Assembly (NCBI GenBank): GCA_905182305.1
Contig: CAJJBB010000009.1
Span: 60,339 to 124,338 of the forward strand
Direction: 5' to 3'
Source: Flavobacteria bacterium MS024-2A
GTDB taxonomy: Bacteria; Bacteroidota; Bacteroidia; Flavobacteriales; Flavobacteriaceae
DNA length: 64,000 bases
Shown here: positions 9,439-17,902 of the stretch, in pieces
How positions within the stretch are numbered: position 1 is the stretch's first letter
Layout: every line of letters begins with the position of its first letter
Notes under the pieces: model-generated
Told to the model about the DNA's origin: nothing
Seen by the model: the letters and a program-made list of their open reading frames with translations, nothing else
Database searches by the model: none
Translations under genes and position numbers: made by a program

Positions 9439-10446
9439 ATGAAAAACAAAGCTCAAATACTTGTTAAACGCCCTGTAGGATTTCCAACAAAAGAAACGTG
9501 GAGTTTAGAAGAAAGTTTAATTCCTGAATTAAATTCTGGAGAGATTTTAATAGAAAATCATTACATCTCTCTTGACCCTGCAATGCGCGGTTGGATTAAT
9601 AATACTCGATCCTATATCCCTCCTGTTGAACTAAATTCTGTTATGAGGTCAGGTTCTGTTGGAAAAGTGATTAAAGTTAATGGCACAACAAAATTTAAAA
9701 TAGGAGATTATGTTAGCGGCTGGGGAGGAGTTCAACTTTATAGTATTTCAGATGGTGAAGGTTATTTTAAAGTTGACCCCAATAAAGCCCCTATCCCTAA
9801 GTATTTAGGGATTCTTGGAATGCCTGGCATGACAGCTTATTTTGGAATTCTTGAAGTTGGAAAATTAAAAAAAGATGATGTTGTTTTGGTTTCTGGAGCA
9901 GCAGGCGCCGTTGGAAGTATTGTAGGTCAAATCGCCAAACTTAAAGGGGCTTCTGTTATAGGTATTGCAGGAGGAAAAGAAAAATGTAATTATTTAACTG
10001 ATGAGCTTGGCTTTGATGGTGCAATTGATTATAAAAATGAATCTATTCAAAAGGGAATAAAAAAAAACTGCCCCAAAGGGATTGACATCTATTTTGATAA
10101 TGTAGGAGGAGAAATTTTAGATGACGCTTTGATATTTCTTAGAAGAAATGCAAGAGTCGTAATTTGTGGAGCCATTTCTCAATATAATAGCATGGAAGTA
10201 CAAGGGCCTAAAAATTATTTATCGTTGTTAGTAAATCGTGCTAGTATGAAAGGAATGGTTGTATTTGATTATGCGGACAGGTATCAAGAAGCTTTTGAAA
10301 ATATGACTAAATGGATAAAAGAGAGAAAATTAAAAAGTAATGAAGATATTTATGACGGAATCGATAATTTTCATCAAACTTTTTCACGATTATTCTCTGG
10401 AAAAAAACTTGGAAAACTAGTTTTGAAAGTTATTGATGATAAATAG
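9439..10446 (+). CDS. NADP-dependent zinc-free MDR oxidoreductase
   Basis: This 335-residue medium-chain reductase is of the leukotriene-B4/prostaglandin reductase type, which reduces double bonds of alpha,beta-unsaturated carbonyls with NADPH. The N-terminal GroES-like domain contains SLDPAMRGWI, and the Rossmann domain has VSGAAGAVGSIVGQIAK, with the AAGAVG nucleotide-binding loop. Zinc-ligand Cys/His residues are absent, as in this subfamily. I chose the ATG at 9439 over an in-frame TTG at 9436. A TATATTCG box (9427-9434) lies only 4 bp upstream of that ATG, so if it is the promoter the transcript would be almost leaderless. Confidence 0.85.
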   Translation: MKNKAQILVKRPVGFPTKETWSLEESLIPELNSGEILIENHYISLDPAMRGWINNTRSYIPPVELNSVMRSGSVGKVIKVNGTTKFKIGDYVSGWGGVQLYSISDGEGYFKVDPNKAPIPKYLGILGMPGMTAYFGILEVGKLKKDDVVLVSGAAGAVGSIVGQIAKLKGASVIGIAGGKEKCNYLTDELGFDGAIDYKNESIQKGIKKNCPKGIDIYFDNVGGEILDDALIFLRRNARVVICGAISQYNSMEVQGPKNYLSLLVNRASMKGMVVFDYADRYQEAFENMTKWIKERKLKSNEDIYDGIDNFHQTFSRLFSGKKLGKLVLKVIDDK

Positions 10447-10487
10447 ATTTGAGATGACTAATAAAAAGAGGTTGGTTTAATTTAAAA

Positions 10488-11459
10488 TCATTTTAGTAAT
10501 AATTCATATTTGCCAGCAACTTCTATTCCAGCTGATAAACCAGTGTCATCTAATATTTTATTGTTGTTTTTCTTATTGAATAAGACAACATGAATTTCAG
10601 CATTCATACTTTCCTCTATGCGGCCATTCATAAAACCTGATATTGGTGCTGCTAATGAAGTTCCTTTTTCTCTTTGTGCAACGATACTGAGTTTATATTT
10701 TTTATTTTCCATAACAATTCTAACTTCTTTTTGATTGACACTACAATTTTCAAGTATTGTTCTATTGTAGGTGGTAAATTGGATTAAACGCCCTTCAATC
10801 ATCAAGCCTGCTATAAATCCTATAAAAGAACTTCTTAGCCAAGGTATTTTAGCAACAGAAATCTTGATGGAGGTTTCCTTTTTACTAAAATGATTACTCT
10901 GCATCCAAATATATCCCTCTGGAAAAGAGTGTCCCCAGTCTTTTTCCATATATCCTCTGCCTTTATCGAACGATAAAGTTTTACCATTTAGCATCAATGT
11001 TCCATTTATACTATGATTCATGCTTAAAATTCCATGATAACATTCCATAAAAGGAACAAATGAAAATGGTCCCATTATACCAGGTGAGAAAATACTACTA
11101 GGCCATGGTGATAGATTATCAAAAACAAGTTCTCCCTTAATCTCAGGTAAATTAAGGATTACTTTTTTTTGACTGAAAGAATTATTTTCAATCTTTAGAG
11201 AATGTATTTTGGGAGTAGGTTGAAATTCTTCGGGATTAAATCGATGATAGGTAGAATTTAAATTTTTACCATCCAAGATTTGAATAAATGCTTGTTTTTT
11301 TCCGTTTTCATCCATAGCTATCCCAGGAATAATAGCAACAGCGTGTCTTTGATTCTCACTTACAACTTTATAGTACCAACCTTCAAAAAATCGTTTAGAT
11401 TTCCCCCAGCCGTGATAACATTCTGGGTGCCATAAAGCATTAATTTTGTTACTTATCAT
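10488..11459 (-). CDS. Tocopherol cyclase-like protein
   Basis: This 323-residue cytosolic protein starts with an alpha-less beta-rich segment typical of the tocopherol cyclase family (PF14249): FFEGWYYKVV near residue 24, then SPGIMGPFSFVPFMECYHGILSMNH and GRGYMEKDWGHSFPEGYIWMQSNHF near 170-195. It has no signal peptide. In plants and cyanobacteria the family closes the chromanol ring of vitamin E. Non-photosynthetic bacteria carry homologues of unknown role, and no tocopherol pathway genes are seen here. The fold call is good; a real cyclase activity is doubtful. It is convergent with the MDR gene and separated by 280 bp from the fucose operon end. Confidence 0.75.
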   Translation of the reverse strand: MISNKINALWHPECYHGWGKSKRFFEGWYYKVVSENQRHAVAIIPGIAMDENGKKQAFIQILDGKNLNSTYHRFNPEEFQPTPKIHSLKIENNSFSQKKVILNLPEIKGELVFDNLSPWPSSIFSPGIMGPFSFVPFMECYHGILSMNHSINGTLMLNGKTLSFDKGRGYMEKDWGHSFPEGYIWMQSNHFSKKETSIKISVAKIPWLRSSFIGFIAGLMIEGRLIQFTTYNRTILENCSVNQKEVRIVMENKKYKLSIVAQREKGTSLAAPISGFMNGRIEESMNAEIHVVLFNKKNNNKILDDTGLSAGIEVAGKYELLLK

Positions 11460-11694
11460 ATCTTAAATTTTTGGAAAAATAGAACATTATACAATTTGAC
11501 CATTAATAATAATTAAACTTAATTATGATGCTAATCTAAAAAATAGTTTTTAAAAAATTTCCATAATTAAATTACTTGAATTAATTATATATGATCAAAC
11601 AATTTTTAAAAAATATTAATCAAGAATTTTATGGTAACTAAGTAGCCTATTAATATAAATTTTCTTTTGTAATAATGAGATGGTCTAATATTGA

Positions 11695-11728
11695 AAAAAT
11701 TTTTATCCTAAATGGGTAATATAGGACC
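11695..11728 (-). terminator. Weak terminator of the fucose operon
   Basis: On the minus strand, just after the lactate dehydrogenase stop, TCCTA and TAGGA (11722-11726 and 11706-11710) can pair around an 11-nt loop and are followed by an A/T-rich tract. The stem is short, so the call is tentative. Otherwise the 280-bp gap 11460-11739 is featureless AT-rich DNA. Confidence 0.3.
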
Positions 11729-11739
11729 TAACTTTTTTA

Positions 11740-12885
11740 TTAGATTAAGTGATTTTTAAAATCAGATGTTTTCTCACAGCAAAGTTGTTCCATTACTTGA
11801 AGTAACTCCTTTTTAATTAATGAAATGGTATGATTCCCCCCTTCATTTCCAAGGGCACCAACTCCATACATAAAGCTTCTTCCCATAAAGGTGAATTCTG
11901 CACCACTTGCCATAGCCCTGGCAATATCTGGGCCACTTTGTAATCCAGAATCTACCATTATTTTTATTTGATTTTTATATTTTTTGGCTAAATCTGTCAT
12001 AGACACTATTGAAGATTGCCCTGCATCTAGTTGACGTCCACCATGATTAGATATTATCAAACCATCTGCACCTAAACGTATTGCCTTTTCGGCATCCTGC
12101 TCACCAACAATTCCTTTGATTATTAATGTTCCTTTCCACTTTGATCTAATGGAAGCTATCCTTTCTTCATTTAAACGTCCAGAAAAAGTTATATCCATAA
12201 ACTCTCCTAATTTTCGAAGATTCAATCCTTTAGGAATGTAGGGCATCATTGTTTTAAAAGCAGGTTTTCCATATAGGAGTGTTTTAAATGTCCATTCAGG
12301 ATTTTTTATTACCTCAATAATATTATTTAAATTGATTTTTGGTGGCATTGACAGACCATTTTTAATATCCCTAGGCCTAAACCCAAAAGTTGGTACGTCA
12401 GCTAAAATTACTAAAACACTTATTCCAGCATTTTCTGCTCTATCCAATAAATCATTTTTTATTTTTTCATCTGCAGGATGATATAACTGAAACCACGATT
12501 TACCTTCTGTTATCTCTGCAATCGTTTCTATACTTGAAGTAGTGACAGTACTAAGTATAAATGGAATATTATGCTCCATTGCTGCTTTTGCAAGTATCTC
12601 TGGTGAATTTGGCCACATTAATCCCTGAAGGCCAATAGGTGCAATTCCAAATGGTGCATCATAGGTATGTCCAAATAACTCTGTCTTCATTATTGACGCA
12701 TCAAAGTCCGATAAGTAGTTAGGCATTAGTTCGATTTTTTGAATATCTGTTCGATTTTTATTCAAATTAATATCATCATTACACCCCCCATCTAAATAAT
12801 CAAAGGCAAATTTAGGCATTTTGAATTCAGCTCTTTTCCTTAAGTCATTTACTGAGGGATATTGAGAGTTTATATTTAATTCCAT
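11740..12885 (-). CDS. lldD: FMN-dependent L-lactate dehydrogenase (alpha-hydroxy-acid oxidase family)
   Basis: This 381-residue TIM-barrel flavoenzyme oxidises L-2-hydroxy acids. Family marks are KFAFDYLDGGCNDD near the N-terminus, the FMN-binding PIGLQGLMWP region, WFQLYHP, and ISNHGGRQLD near residue 280 with the catalytic His and substrate-binding Arg. It is the last gene of an eight-gene operon whose pathway ends in pyruvate plus L-lactate. Oxidation of L-lactate to pyruvate is therefore the natural role, feeding the second half of the sugar into central metabolism. Homologues such as glycolate or mandelate oxidases cannot be excluded by sequence alone, but context favours lactate. Confidence 0.85.
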   Translation of the reverse strand: MELNINSQYPSVNDLRKRAEFKMPKFAFDYLDGGCNDDINLNKNRTDIQKIELMPNYLSDFDASIMKTELFGHTYDAPFGIAPIGLQGLMWPNSPEILAKAAMEHNIPFILSTVTTSSIETIAEITEGKSWFQLYHPADEKIKNDLLDRAENAGISVLVILADVPTFGFRPRDIKNGLSMPPKINLNNIIEVIKNPEWTFKTLLYGKPAFKTMMPYIPKGLNLRKLGEFMDITFSGRLNEERIASIRSKWKGTLIIKGIVGEQDAEKAIRLGADGLIISNHGGRQLDAGQSSIVSMTDLAKKYKNQIKIMVDSGLQSGPDIARAMASGAEFTFMGRSFMYGVGALGNEGGNHTISLIKKELLQVMEQLCCEKTSDFKNHLI

Positions 12886-12895
12886 GGGTAGATTT

Positions 12896-13240
12896 TTATT
12901 TTTTTAATTGGAAGATTTTATCCATCAATAACCATTTCTCACCTTTTCTTGCAATAGGAAGTTTTTGTTGATAGGTCCACATCAACTTTTCCCATTCTTG
13001 TACCTTAATATTTTTAATGTCCATTTTTTCTTTTTTTTCAAAAGTAAAGGTATCCTCTACCTCTAAAATCATAAATAAACGATTACCGACACAATATATT
13101 TCTGCATTTACAATTCCTGAATCTAAAAGACTTTTAGTGATCTCTGGCCAAACTTCTTGGTGATGTTTTTTGTAAATACCTATAAGATGTAGGTCATCAA
13201 TTAAATCTAAAGCATAACAATGTCGTTTAAGTTTCTTCAT
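12896..13240 (-). CDS. L-rhamnose/L-fucose mutarotase family protein
   Basis: This 114-residue protein of the RhaM/DUF718 family has a dimeric ferredoxin-like fold. Visible features are RHCYALDL at the start, EYKKHH-like YKKHHQEVWPEI near residues 24-35 with the conserved His and Trp, and MWTYQQKLP near the C-terminus. Family members interconvert alpha and beta anomers of 6-deoxy-hexoses. Between FucP and the lactate dehydrogenase, with 3-bp and 10-bp gaps, its role is most likely to supply the beta anomer of L-fucose to the dehydrogenase. That makes it a functional counterpart of FucU rather than a rhamnose enzyme. Confidence 0.85.
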   Translation of the reverse strand: MKKLKRHCYALDLIDDLHLIGIYKKHHQEVWPEITKSLLDSGIVNAEIYCVGNRLFMILEVEDTFTFEKKEKMDIKNIKVQEWEKLMWTYQQKLPIARKGEKWLLMDKIFQLKK

Positions 13241-13243
13241 GAT

Positions 13244-14554
13244 TTAAACATTATTTTTTTGTAATGCATTTTTAAATACTTTTAAGCCATACCAAGCAAT
13301 AAATAAAAAACAAATCAAAGGAAGTGTAAAAGAAAAATTCACTTCTGATACTCCTAGAATTTTTATATCAGCGACTCCATTTCCTCCAGCATCTATAATT
13401 AGTCCCTGTAATTTAGGCATTAACGCACCTCCAACAATTGCCATTACTAGACCAGCAGACCCTATTTTGGATTGTTCCTCTGTTAAATCGCTTAAGGCAA
13501 TTCCATAAATTGTGGGAAACATTATGGACATGAAAAAGGAAACACTTACCAAAGCATAAAGCCCAACAATACCTGTTATAAAGATAGTTCCTTGAATTAA
13601 AACAATGGATAGGATAGCAAAGTAAAGTAATAATTTACCAGGGTTTGTATGTTTTAATAAATACGTTCCAATTGCTCTACCAATTATGAATAAAATAAAG
13701 GCTATCATTTGATAATATCCAGCAGTTACTGCATCAATACTAATAGCTTCTGCATACTGATAAATATATGTCCAACACATTATTTGCGCACCTACATATA
13801 AAATTTGGGCAATAACTCCAAAGATGTAGTTGGTATTGTTTTTAAGAGTAAAAATAGTATCTCTTATACTCGGAAAGTTCTTTTCATCTTTGGACTGAGG
13901 CATTTTACTCACCAGAAATACAATGAAGATTCCAATTAAAACAATTCCTAAAATCACATAAGGATTTCGAATGATAAGTAAATCAGATGTTTTAATAGCA
14001 ATTTTACTGGCTTCATCTAAAGCGTTAAAATCAATTATATCATCCGATTTTAAATTTTTAAGAATAAATTGTTGTGCAACAAAAAGTCCGGCAATTAATC
14101 CAACAGGATTAAAGGCTTGTGCTAAATTTAACCTCTGTGTTGCTGTTTTTTTACTTCCCATACTTAAGATATAGGGATTTGCTGCGGTTTCTAAAAAGGC
14201 TAAACCAAACGTCAGAATATATAATCCAAGGCAAAAAAACATAAAATTTTGATACTGAGCAGCTGGATAAAATAAAAGAGCACCAATAGCATACAGTCCT
14301 AAACCAATTAAAATACCAACTTTATAAGAGTATTTTCTCATAAACAATGCCGCGGGTAGCGCCATGCAAAAATAGCCTCCGTAAAATGCCATTTGTACCC
14401 AAGAAGCTTCTGAATTGGATAATTCTAACACTTTTTTAAAGGCCTGCACCATAGGGTCTGTGACTGCATTTGCAAAACCCCAAAGTGCAAACAATGAACT
14501 CACTAAAATAAAAGGAAATAATATTTTTTTTGAAACTACTTGATTTTCTCCCAT
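13244..14554 (-). CDS. fucP: L-fucose:H+ symporter
   Basis: This 436-residue inner-membrane major facilitator protein has about 12 hydrophobic segments and belongs to the FucP family, which imports L-fucose with a proton. The N-terminal LFALWGFANAVTDPMVQAFKKVLELSN is typical, with the Asp in TDP corresponding to a conserved acidic residue. ETAANPYILSMGSKK in the fifth helix region is another family mark. It lies 17 bp after the SDR dehydrogenase and 3 bp before the mutarotase within the L-fucose operon, which supports fucose over glucose or galactose, which relatives also carry. Confidence 0.88.
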   Translation of the reverse strand: MGENQVVSKKILFPFILVSSLFALWGFANAVTDPMVQAFKKVLELSNSEASWVQMAFYGGYFCMALPAALFMRKYSYKVGILIGLGLYAIGALLFYPAAQYQNFMFFCLGLYILTFGLAFLETAANPYILSMGSKKTATQRLNLAQAFNPVGLIAGLFVAQQFILKNLKSDDIIDFNALDEASKIAIKTSDLLIIRNPYVILGIVLIGIFIVFLVSKMPQSKDEKNFPSIRDTIFTLKNNTNYIFGVIAQILYVGAQIMCWTYIYQYAEAISIDAVTAGYYQMIAFILFIIGRAIGTYLLKHTNPGKLLLYFAILSIVLIQGTIFITGIVGLYALVSVSFFMSIMFPTIYGIALSDLTEEQSKIGSAGLVMAIVGGALMPKLQGLIIDAGGNGVADIKILGVSEVNFSFTLPLICFLFIAWYGLKVFKNALQKNNV

Positions 14555-14571
14555 AACTATATTACTAAAGA

Positions 14572-15354
14572 TTAGTTTAATGCTCGGTCTAAATGCGTAT
14601 AACCTCCATCAACATATACTAATTGGCCAGTAGTATGACTTGACTTTTCAGAAATTAAAAATGCAACAGTATTTGCAATTTCTTGTGTTGTTGTCATTCT
14701 ATTTTCGAAGGGAATATTTTTTAAAATAGAGGCTAACTTTTCGTCTTTATTATCAAAAGTATTTATCCATTTTTCATAAAGGGGGGTATAGCATTCGGCT
14801 ACTATCACAGCATTAACACGAATTGAATAGGGAAGAAGCTCTAAAGCCCATTCTCTTGTAAGAGCATTCCTCCCTCCATTTGCAGCTGCATAACCCGAGG
14901 TCTTACCTTGGCCTGTAATTGAAGTTTTTGAACCAATATTAACAATAGAACCTTTACTCTTTTTTAAAGCAGGAAGTGCTAAGTGGGCCATGGAATAATA
15001 GTGCGCTACATTTTTTTTGATTGACTCCATAAACTGGTCATAGGATCCATTCTCTAAACCTATACTATCATTTACTCCAGCATTGTTTATTAACCCATCT
15101 ATCTTATTAAATTCTTTAAGCACTTTTTTTATTGCAGCTTTGCATTCATCGGGATTTGTTAATTCTGCTAATGCATAGGCTACTTGATAACCTTTTCCCT
15201 TTATTTTTTTTACTGTAGAGATAATATCTAATTTATTTCTTCCTATTATTATAGGAATGGCTCCTTCTTCAGCTAAGAGATTACAAATTCCATTTCCTAT
15301 GCCTTTAGAACCTCCGGTTACTATTATGACTTTATCTTTTAATTGTAAATCCAT
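14572..15354 (-). CDS. SDR oxidoreductase, probable L-fucose dehydrogenase
   Basis: This 260-residue short-chain dehydrogenase has the TGGSKGIG cofactor loop (about 13-20), NNAG near 90 and the usual C-terminal VDGGYTH. By elimination it is the enzyme oxidising L-fucose to L-fucono-lactone, the first step of the pathway encoded around it. One point is odd: the active-site YxxxK motif reads YAAAN (Tyr155, Asn159), so the lysine that normally lowers the Tyr pKa and binds the ribose is replaced. The codon is clearly AAT. It may be a subfamily trait rather than damage, because the rest of the frame is intact. It ends 17 bp before fucP and starts 5 bp after the lactonase. Confidence 0.8.
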   Translation of the reverse strand: MDLQLKDKVIIVTGGSKGIGNGICNLLAEEGAIPIIIGRNKLDIISTVKKIKGKGYQVAYALAELTNPDECKAAIKKVLKEFNKIDGLINNAGVNDSIGLENGSYDQFMESIKKNVAHYYSMAHLALPALKKSKGSIVNIGSKTSITGQGKTSGYAAANGGRNALTREWALELLPYSIRVNAVIVAECYTPLYEKWINTFDNKDEKLASILKNIPFENRMTTTQEIANTVAFLISEKSSHTTGQLVYVDGGYTHLDRALN

Positions 15355-15359
15355 CTTTG

Positions 15360-16187
15360 TTAATCTAAGTTATAAATACGTTGTGCATTTTCACCAAATA
15401 TTTTATCACGCTCTTCTTCCGAAAAATTTTTAAAGTATTCGTTGTTTATTTCAATTACCTCTTCATAAGAAGCAGCAAGTAAACAAACAGGCCAGTCTGA
15501 TCCAAAAAGAAGTCTATCCACTCCAAAAGCATTAGTAATAGTATCAAGAAAAGGAATAAAATCAGTTTGATTCCAATTGAATTTTTCAGTCTCTGTAACC
15601 ATTCCTGAAATCTTACACATTACATTGCTATGGGTTGCTAATATTTTAATATGATTTACCCAATGTGACTCTAAAGGTCTTGAAATTTTGGGTTTTGCTA
15701 GATGATCTAAAATAAAGATTTGATCAGGAAATAGAGAAACTAATTTAATAGCTGCATTTAACTGATTGGGAAGTATCAATAGATCGTAGGTTAATTTAAA
15801 ATCACCCAATTGTCGCATACCATTTTTAAATTCTTTCTGTAACAAAAAATCTTCTTTTTCTGTTTGAATAATATGCCTAAACCCTTTGAGAAGTTTGTTT
15901 TTATTAAAATAAGCGATTCTCTTTTCCACATTTTTATCACATAAATCTATCCAACCTACAACACCTTTAATAAAAGAATACTGTTTTGCTAAATCAAGTA
16001 AAAAATGGGTTTCTTCTTCAGATTGATTTGCTTGAATGGCAACACAGCCATGAATATTATTCTTTTTAAGAATAGGGTATAGGTCTTCAGGAAAAAAATC
16101 TTTTTTAATAACCGACATAGATTCATCAATCCAGTTATCTCTTTCTGCATTATAATTCCAAAAATGTTGATGTGAATCAATTTTCAT
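15360..16187 (-). CDS. L-fuconolactonase-type amidohydrolase
   Basis: This 275-residue metal-dependent TIM-barrel hydrolase has the N-terminal DSHQHFW (HxH metal site, residues 4-9), ILDHLAKP near 165 and the C-terminal LLFGSDWPVC with the conserved Asp near 235. This pattern matches the COG3618 lactonases, which open L-fucono-1,5-lactone and L-rhamnono-lactone to the acid. It overlaps the hydrolase gene upstream by 4 bp and is followed 5 bp later by the SDR, so it is tightly coupled. Context makes L-fuconolactone the expected substrate. Confidence 0.87.
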   Translation of the reverse strand: MKIDSHQHFWNYNAERDNWIDESMSVIKKDFFPEDLYPILKKNNIHGCVAIQANQSEEETHFLLDLAKQYSFIKGVVGWIDLCDKNVEKRIAYFNKNKLLKGFRHIIQTEKEDFLLQKEFKNGMRQLGDFKLTYDLLILPNQLNAAIKLVSLFPDQIFILDHLAKPKISRPLESHWVNHIKILATHSNVMCKISGMVTETEKFNWNQTDFIPFLDTITNAFGVDRLLFGSDWPVCLLAASYEEVIEINNEYFKNFSEEERDKIFGENAQRIYNLD

Positions 16188-17041
16188 TTTTTATAAGTAA
16201 TAACGTGCTGTTTTGATTCTCCCAAACCCTCAACCCCTAATTCTACAATATCTCCATGTTTTAAGTATAATGGTGGAGTAAGTCCTAAGCCTACACCAAA
16301 CGGAGTCCCTGTTGAAATGATATCTCCTGGTAAAAGAGTCATAAACTGACTTATATGGCTAATAACATGTTGAACGTTAAAAATAAAATCTGATGTACAA
16401 CTGTCCTGCATTATCTTATCATTTACTTTTAGCCAAAGATTTAAGTTATTGGGATTTTTTATTTCATCTTTAGTTGCTATGAAAGGTCCAATAGGTGCAA
16501 ATGTATCGCTGCTTTTTCCTTTCACCCATTGTCCTGAACGTTCTAGTTGAAACTCACGTTCGCTAACATCATTATGAAGAACATAGCCTGCAACATGGTA
16601 TAAAGCTTCTTCTTCGGTAATATATGATGCTTTTTTCCCAATAATAATTGCTAACTCAACCTCCCAATCTGTTTTTTTACTATTTTTCGGAATGATAATT
16701 TGATCAAAAGGTCCAGATAATGCAGAAGTAGCTTTAAAAAATAGCACAGGTTCCTTAGGAATCTCCATACCACTTTCTTCAGCATGTTTAGTATAATTTA
16801 AGCCAACACAAACAATTTTAGACGGTCGCACTAAAGGAACGCCTAGTCTAATGGATTTATTTAAAACAGGACAATTTTCTTTATTTATTTCTAACCAATC
16901 TTTTAATCTTTGGATGCCATTATTACCAAAAAACAATTCATCATAATCGCTGCCAAAGTCTGAGACATCTATTCTAGTTTCATTCGCTAATATTATTCCA
17001 GGTTTTTCTTTACCTACCTCTCCAAATCGAATTAATTTCAT
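16184..17041 (-). CDS. Fumarylacetoacetase-fold hydrolase, probable 2,4-diketo-3-deoxy-L-fuconate hydrolase
   Basis: This 285-residue protein belongs to the FAH family. VCVGLNYTKHAEE (about 76-88) and PVLFFKATSAL mark the fold entry. DWEVELAIIIGK carries the acidic metal ligands, and LPGDIISTGTPFGVG the substrate loop. In the non-phosphorylative fucose pathway this enzyme hydrolyses 2,4-diketo-3-deoxy-L-fuconate to pyruvate and L-lactate, and the downstream FMN lactate dehydrogenase fits that product. Ureidoglycolate lyase is a common automatic annotation for this family and is not supported here by any purine genes. Confidence 0.85.
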   Translation of the reverse strand: MKLIRFGEVGKEKPGIILANETRIDVSDFGSDYDELFFGNNGIQRLKDWLEINKENCPVLNKSIRLGVPLVRPSKIVCVGLNYTKHAEESGMEIPKEPVLFFKATSALSGPFDQIIIPKNSKKTDWEVELAIIIGKKASYITEEEALYHVAGYVLHNDVSEREFQLERSGQWVKGKSSDTFAPIGPFIATKDEIKNPNNLNLWLKVNDKIMQDSCTSDFIFNVQHVISHISQFMTLLPGDIISTGTPFGVGLGLTPPLYLKHGDIVELGVEGLGESKQHVITYKK

Positions 17042-17058
17042 ACAATTTCAACTATTAT

Positions 17059-17841
17059 TTATTTACCATTTAATTTTATAAAGCCACCGTCTATCGCATA
17101 ATCAGAACCAGTAATAAAACTAGCTTCATCTGAACAAAGAAATAAAGCTAAGTCAGCTATTTCTTGTGGTTTTCCCATTCTGCCAATTGGCTGTGATTCA
17201 GATAGTTTTTTAAACATGTCTTTCTCCTTTTCTGGATAGTTCTTCTTAATGAAACCATCTACAAAAGGTGTGTGAACTCTTCCGGGTGAAATACAATTAC
17301 ATCTTATGTTGGATGTTAAATAATCTTTTGCAATGGAATAGGTCATAGAAAGAACAGCTCCTTTTGACATAGAGTAAGCAAATCTGTCATAGATACCTAC
17401 AGACGAAGCAATTGAAGCTAAATTTAGAATTACCCCTCCTTTTGATTTTTTCATTGAAGGAATAGTTGCTTTTATACAATTATAAACCCCTTTTACATTT
17501 ATATTATACAATAAATCAAGATCATCTTCTTCAACAGATTCTATATTTCCAACATGGGCTATACCTGCATTGTTGATTAAGATGTCAATATTGTTTTTTT
17601 TTGTAATTTTCTTAATTACCAAATTCACCTCCTTCTGTATTGACACATCGCAATAATGTGCTTCAGCAATAGGTGTTAAAAAATTAATTTCAGAAACCGT
17701 CTCTTTGACAGATTTTTCATTAAAATCTATAACATGTACTTTAGCTCCTTGTTTGGCAAACGTTTTCGAAATTGCTTTTCCAATACCACTTCCACCTCCA
17801 GTAACAAGTACTGTTTTATTTTTCAAACTAAATTTCACCAT
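17059..17841 (-). CDS. SDR oxidoreductase, probable 2-keto-3-deoxy-L-fuconate dehydrogenase
   Basis: This 260-residue short-chain dehydrogenase has intact motifs: TGGGSGIGKA (14-23), NNAGIAH near 90, Ser in LASIASS and the catalytic YSMSK near 155, plus C-terminal AIDGGFI. It is the second SDR of the operon. The expected reaction is NAD-dependent oxidation of the C4 hydroxyl of 2-keto-3-deoxy-L-fuconate to the 2,4-diketo acid. It lies between the dehydratase (61 bp away) and the hydrolase (17 bp). Sequence alone cannot assign which SDR does which step; the intact YxxxK and position beside the hydrolase favour this assignment. Confidence 0.82.
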   Translation of the reverse strand: MVKFSLKNKTVLVTGGGSGIGKAISKTFAKQGAKVHVIDFNEKSVKETVSEINFLTPIAEAHYCDVSIQKEVNLVIKKITKKNNIDILINNAGIAHVGNIESVEEDDLDLLYNINVKGVYNCIKATIPSMKKSKGGVILNLASIASSVGIYDRFAYSMSKGAVLSMTYSIAKDYLTSNIRCNCISPGRVHTPFVDGFIKKNYPEKEKDMFKKLSESQPIGRMGKPQEIADLALFLCSDEASFITGSDYAIDGGFIKLNGK

Positions 17842-17902
17842 TTTTTAAAATAAGTATAATGATCTATTATTCTTTGTTTATCTCAAACAATCCAATTAAC
17901 TA

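Noticed and set aside
16184..17041. Ureidoglycolate lyase
   Set aside because: Common name for this fold, but no purine or allantoin genes are near and the fucose context explains it better.
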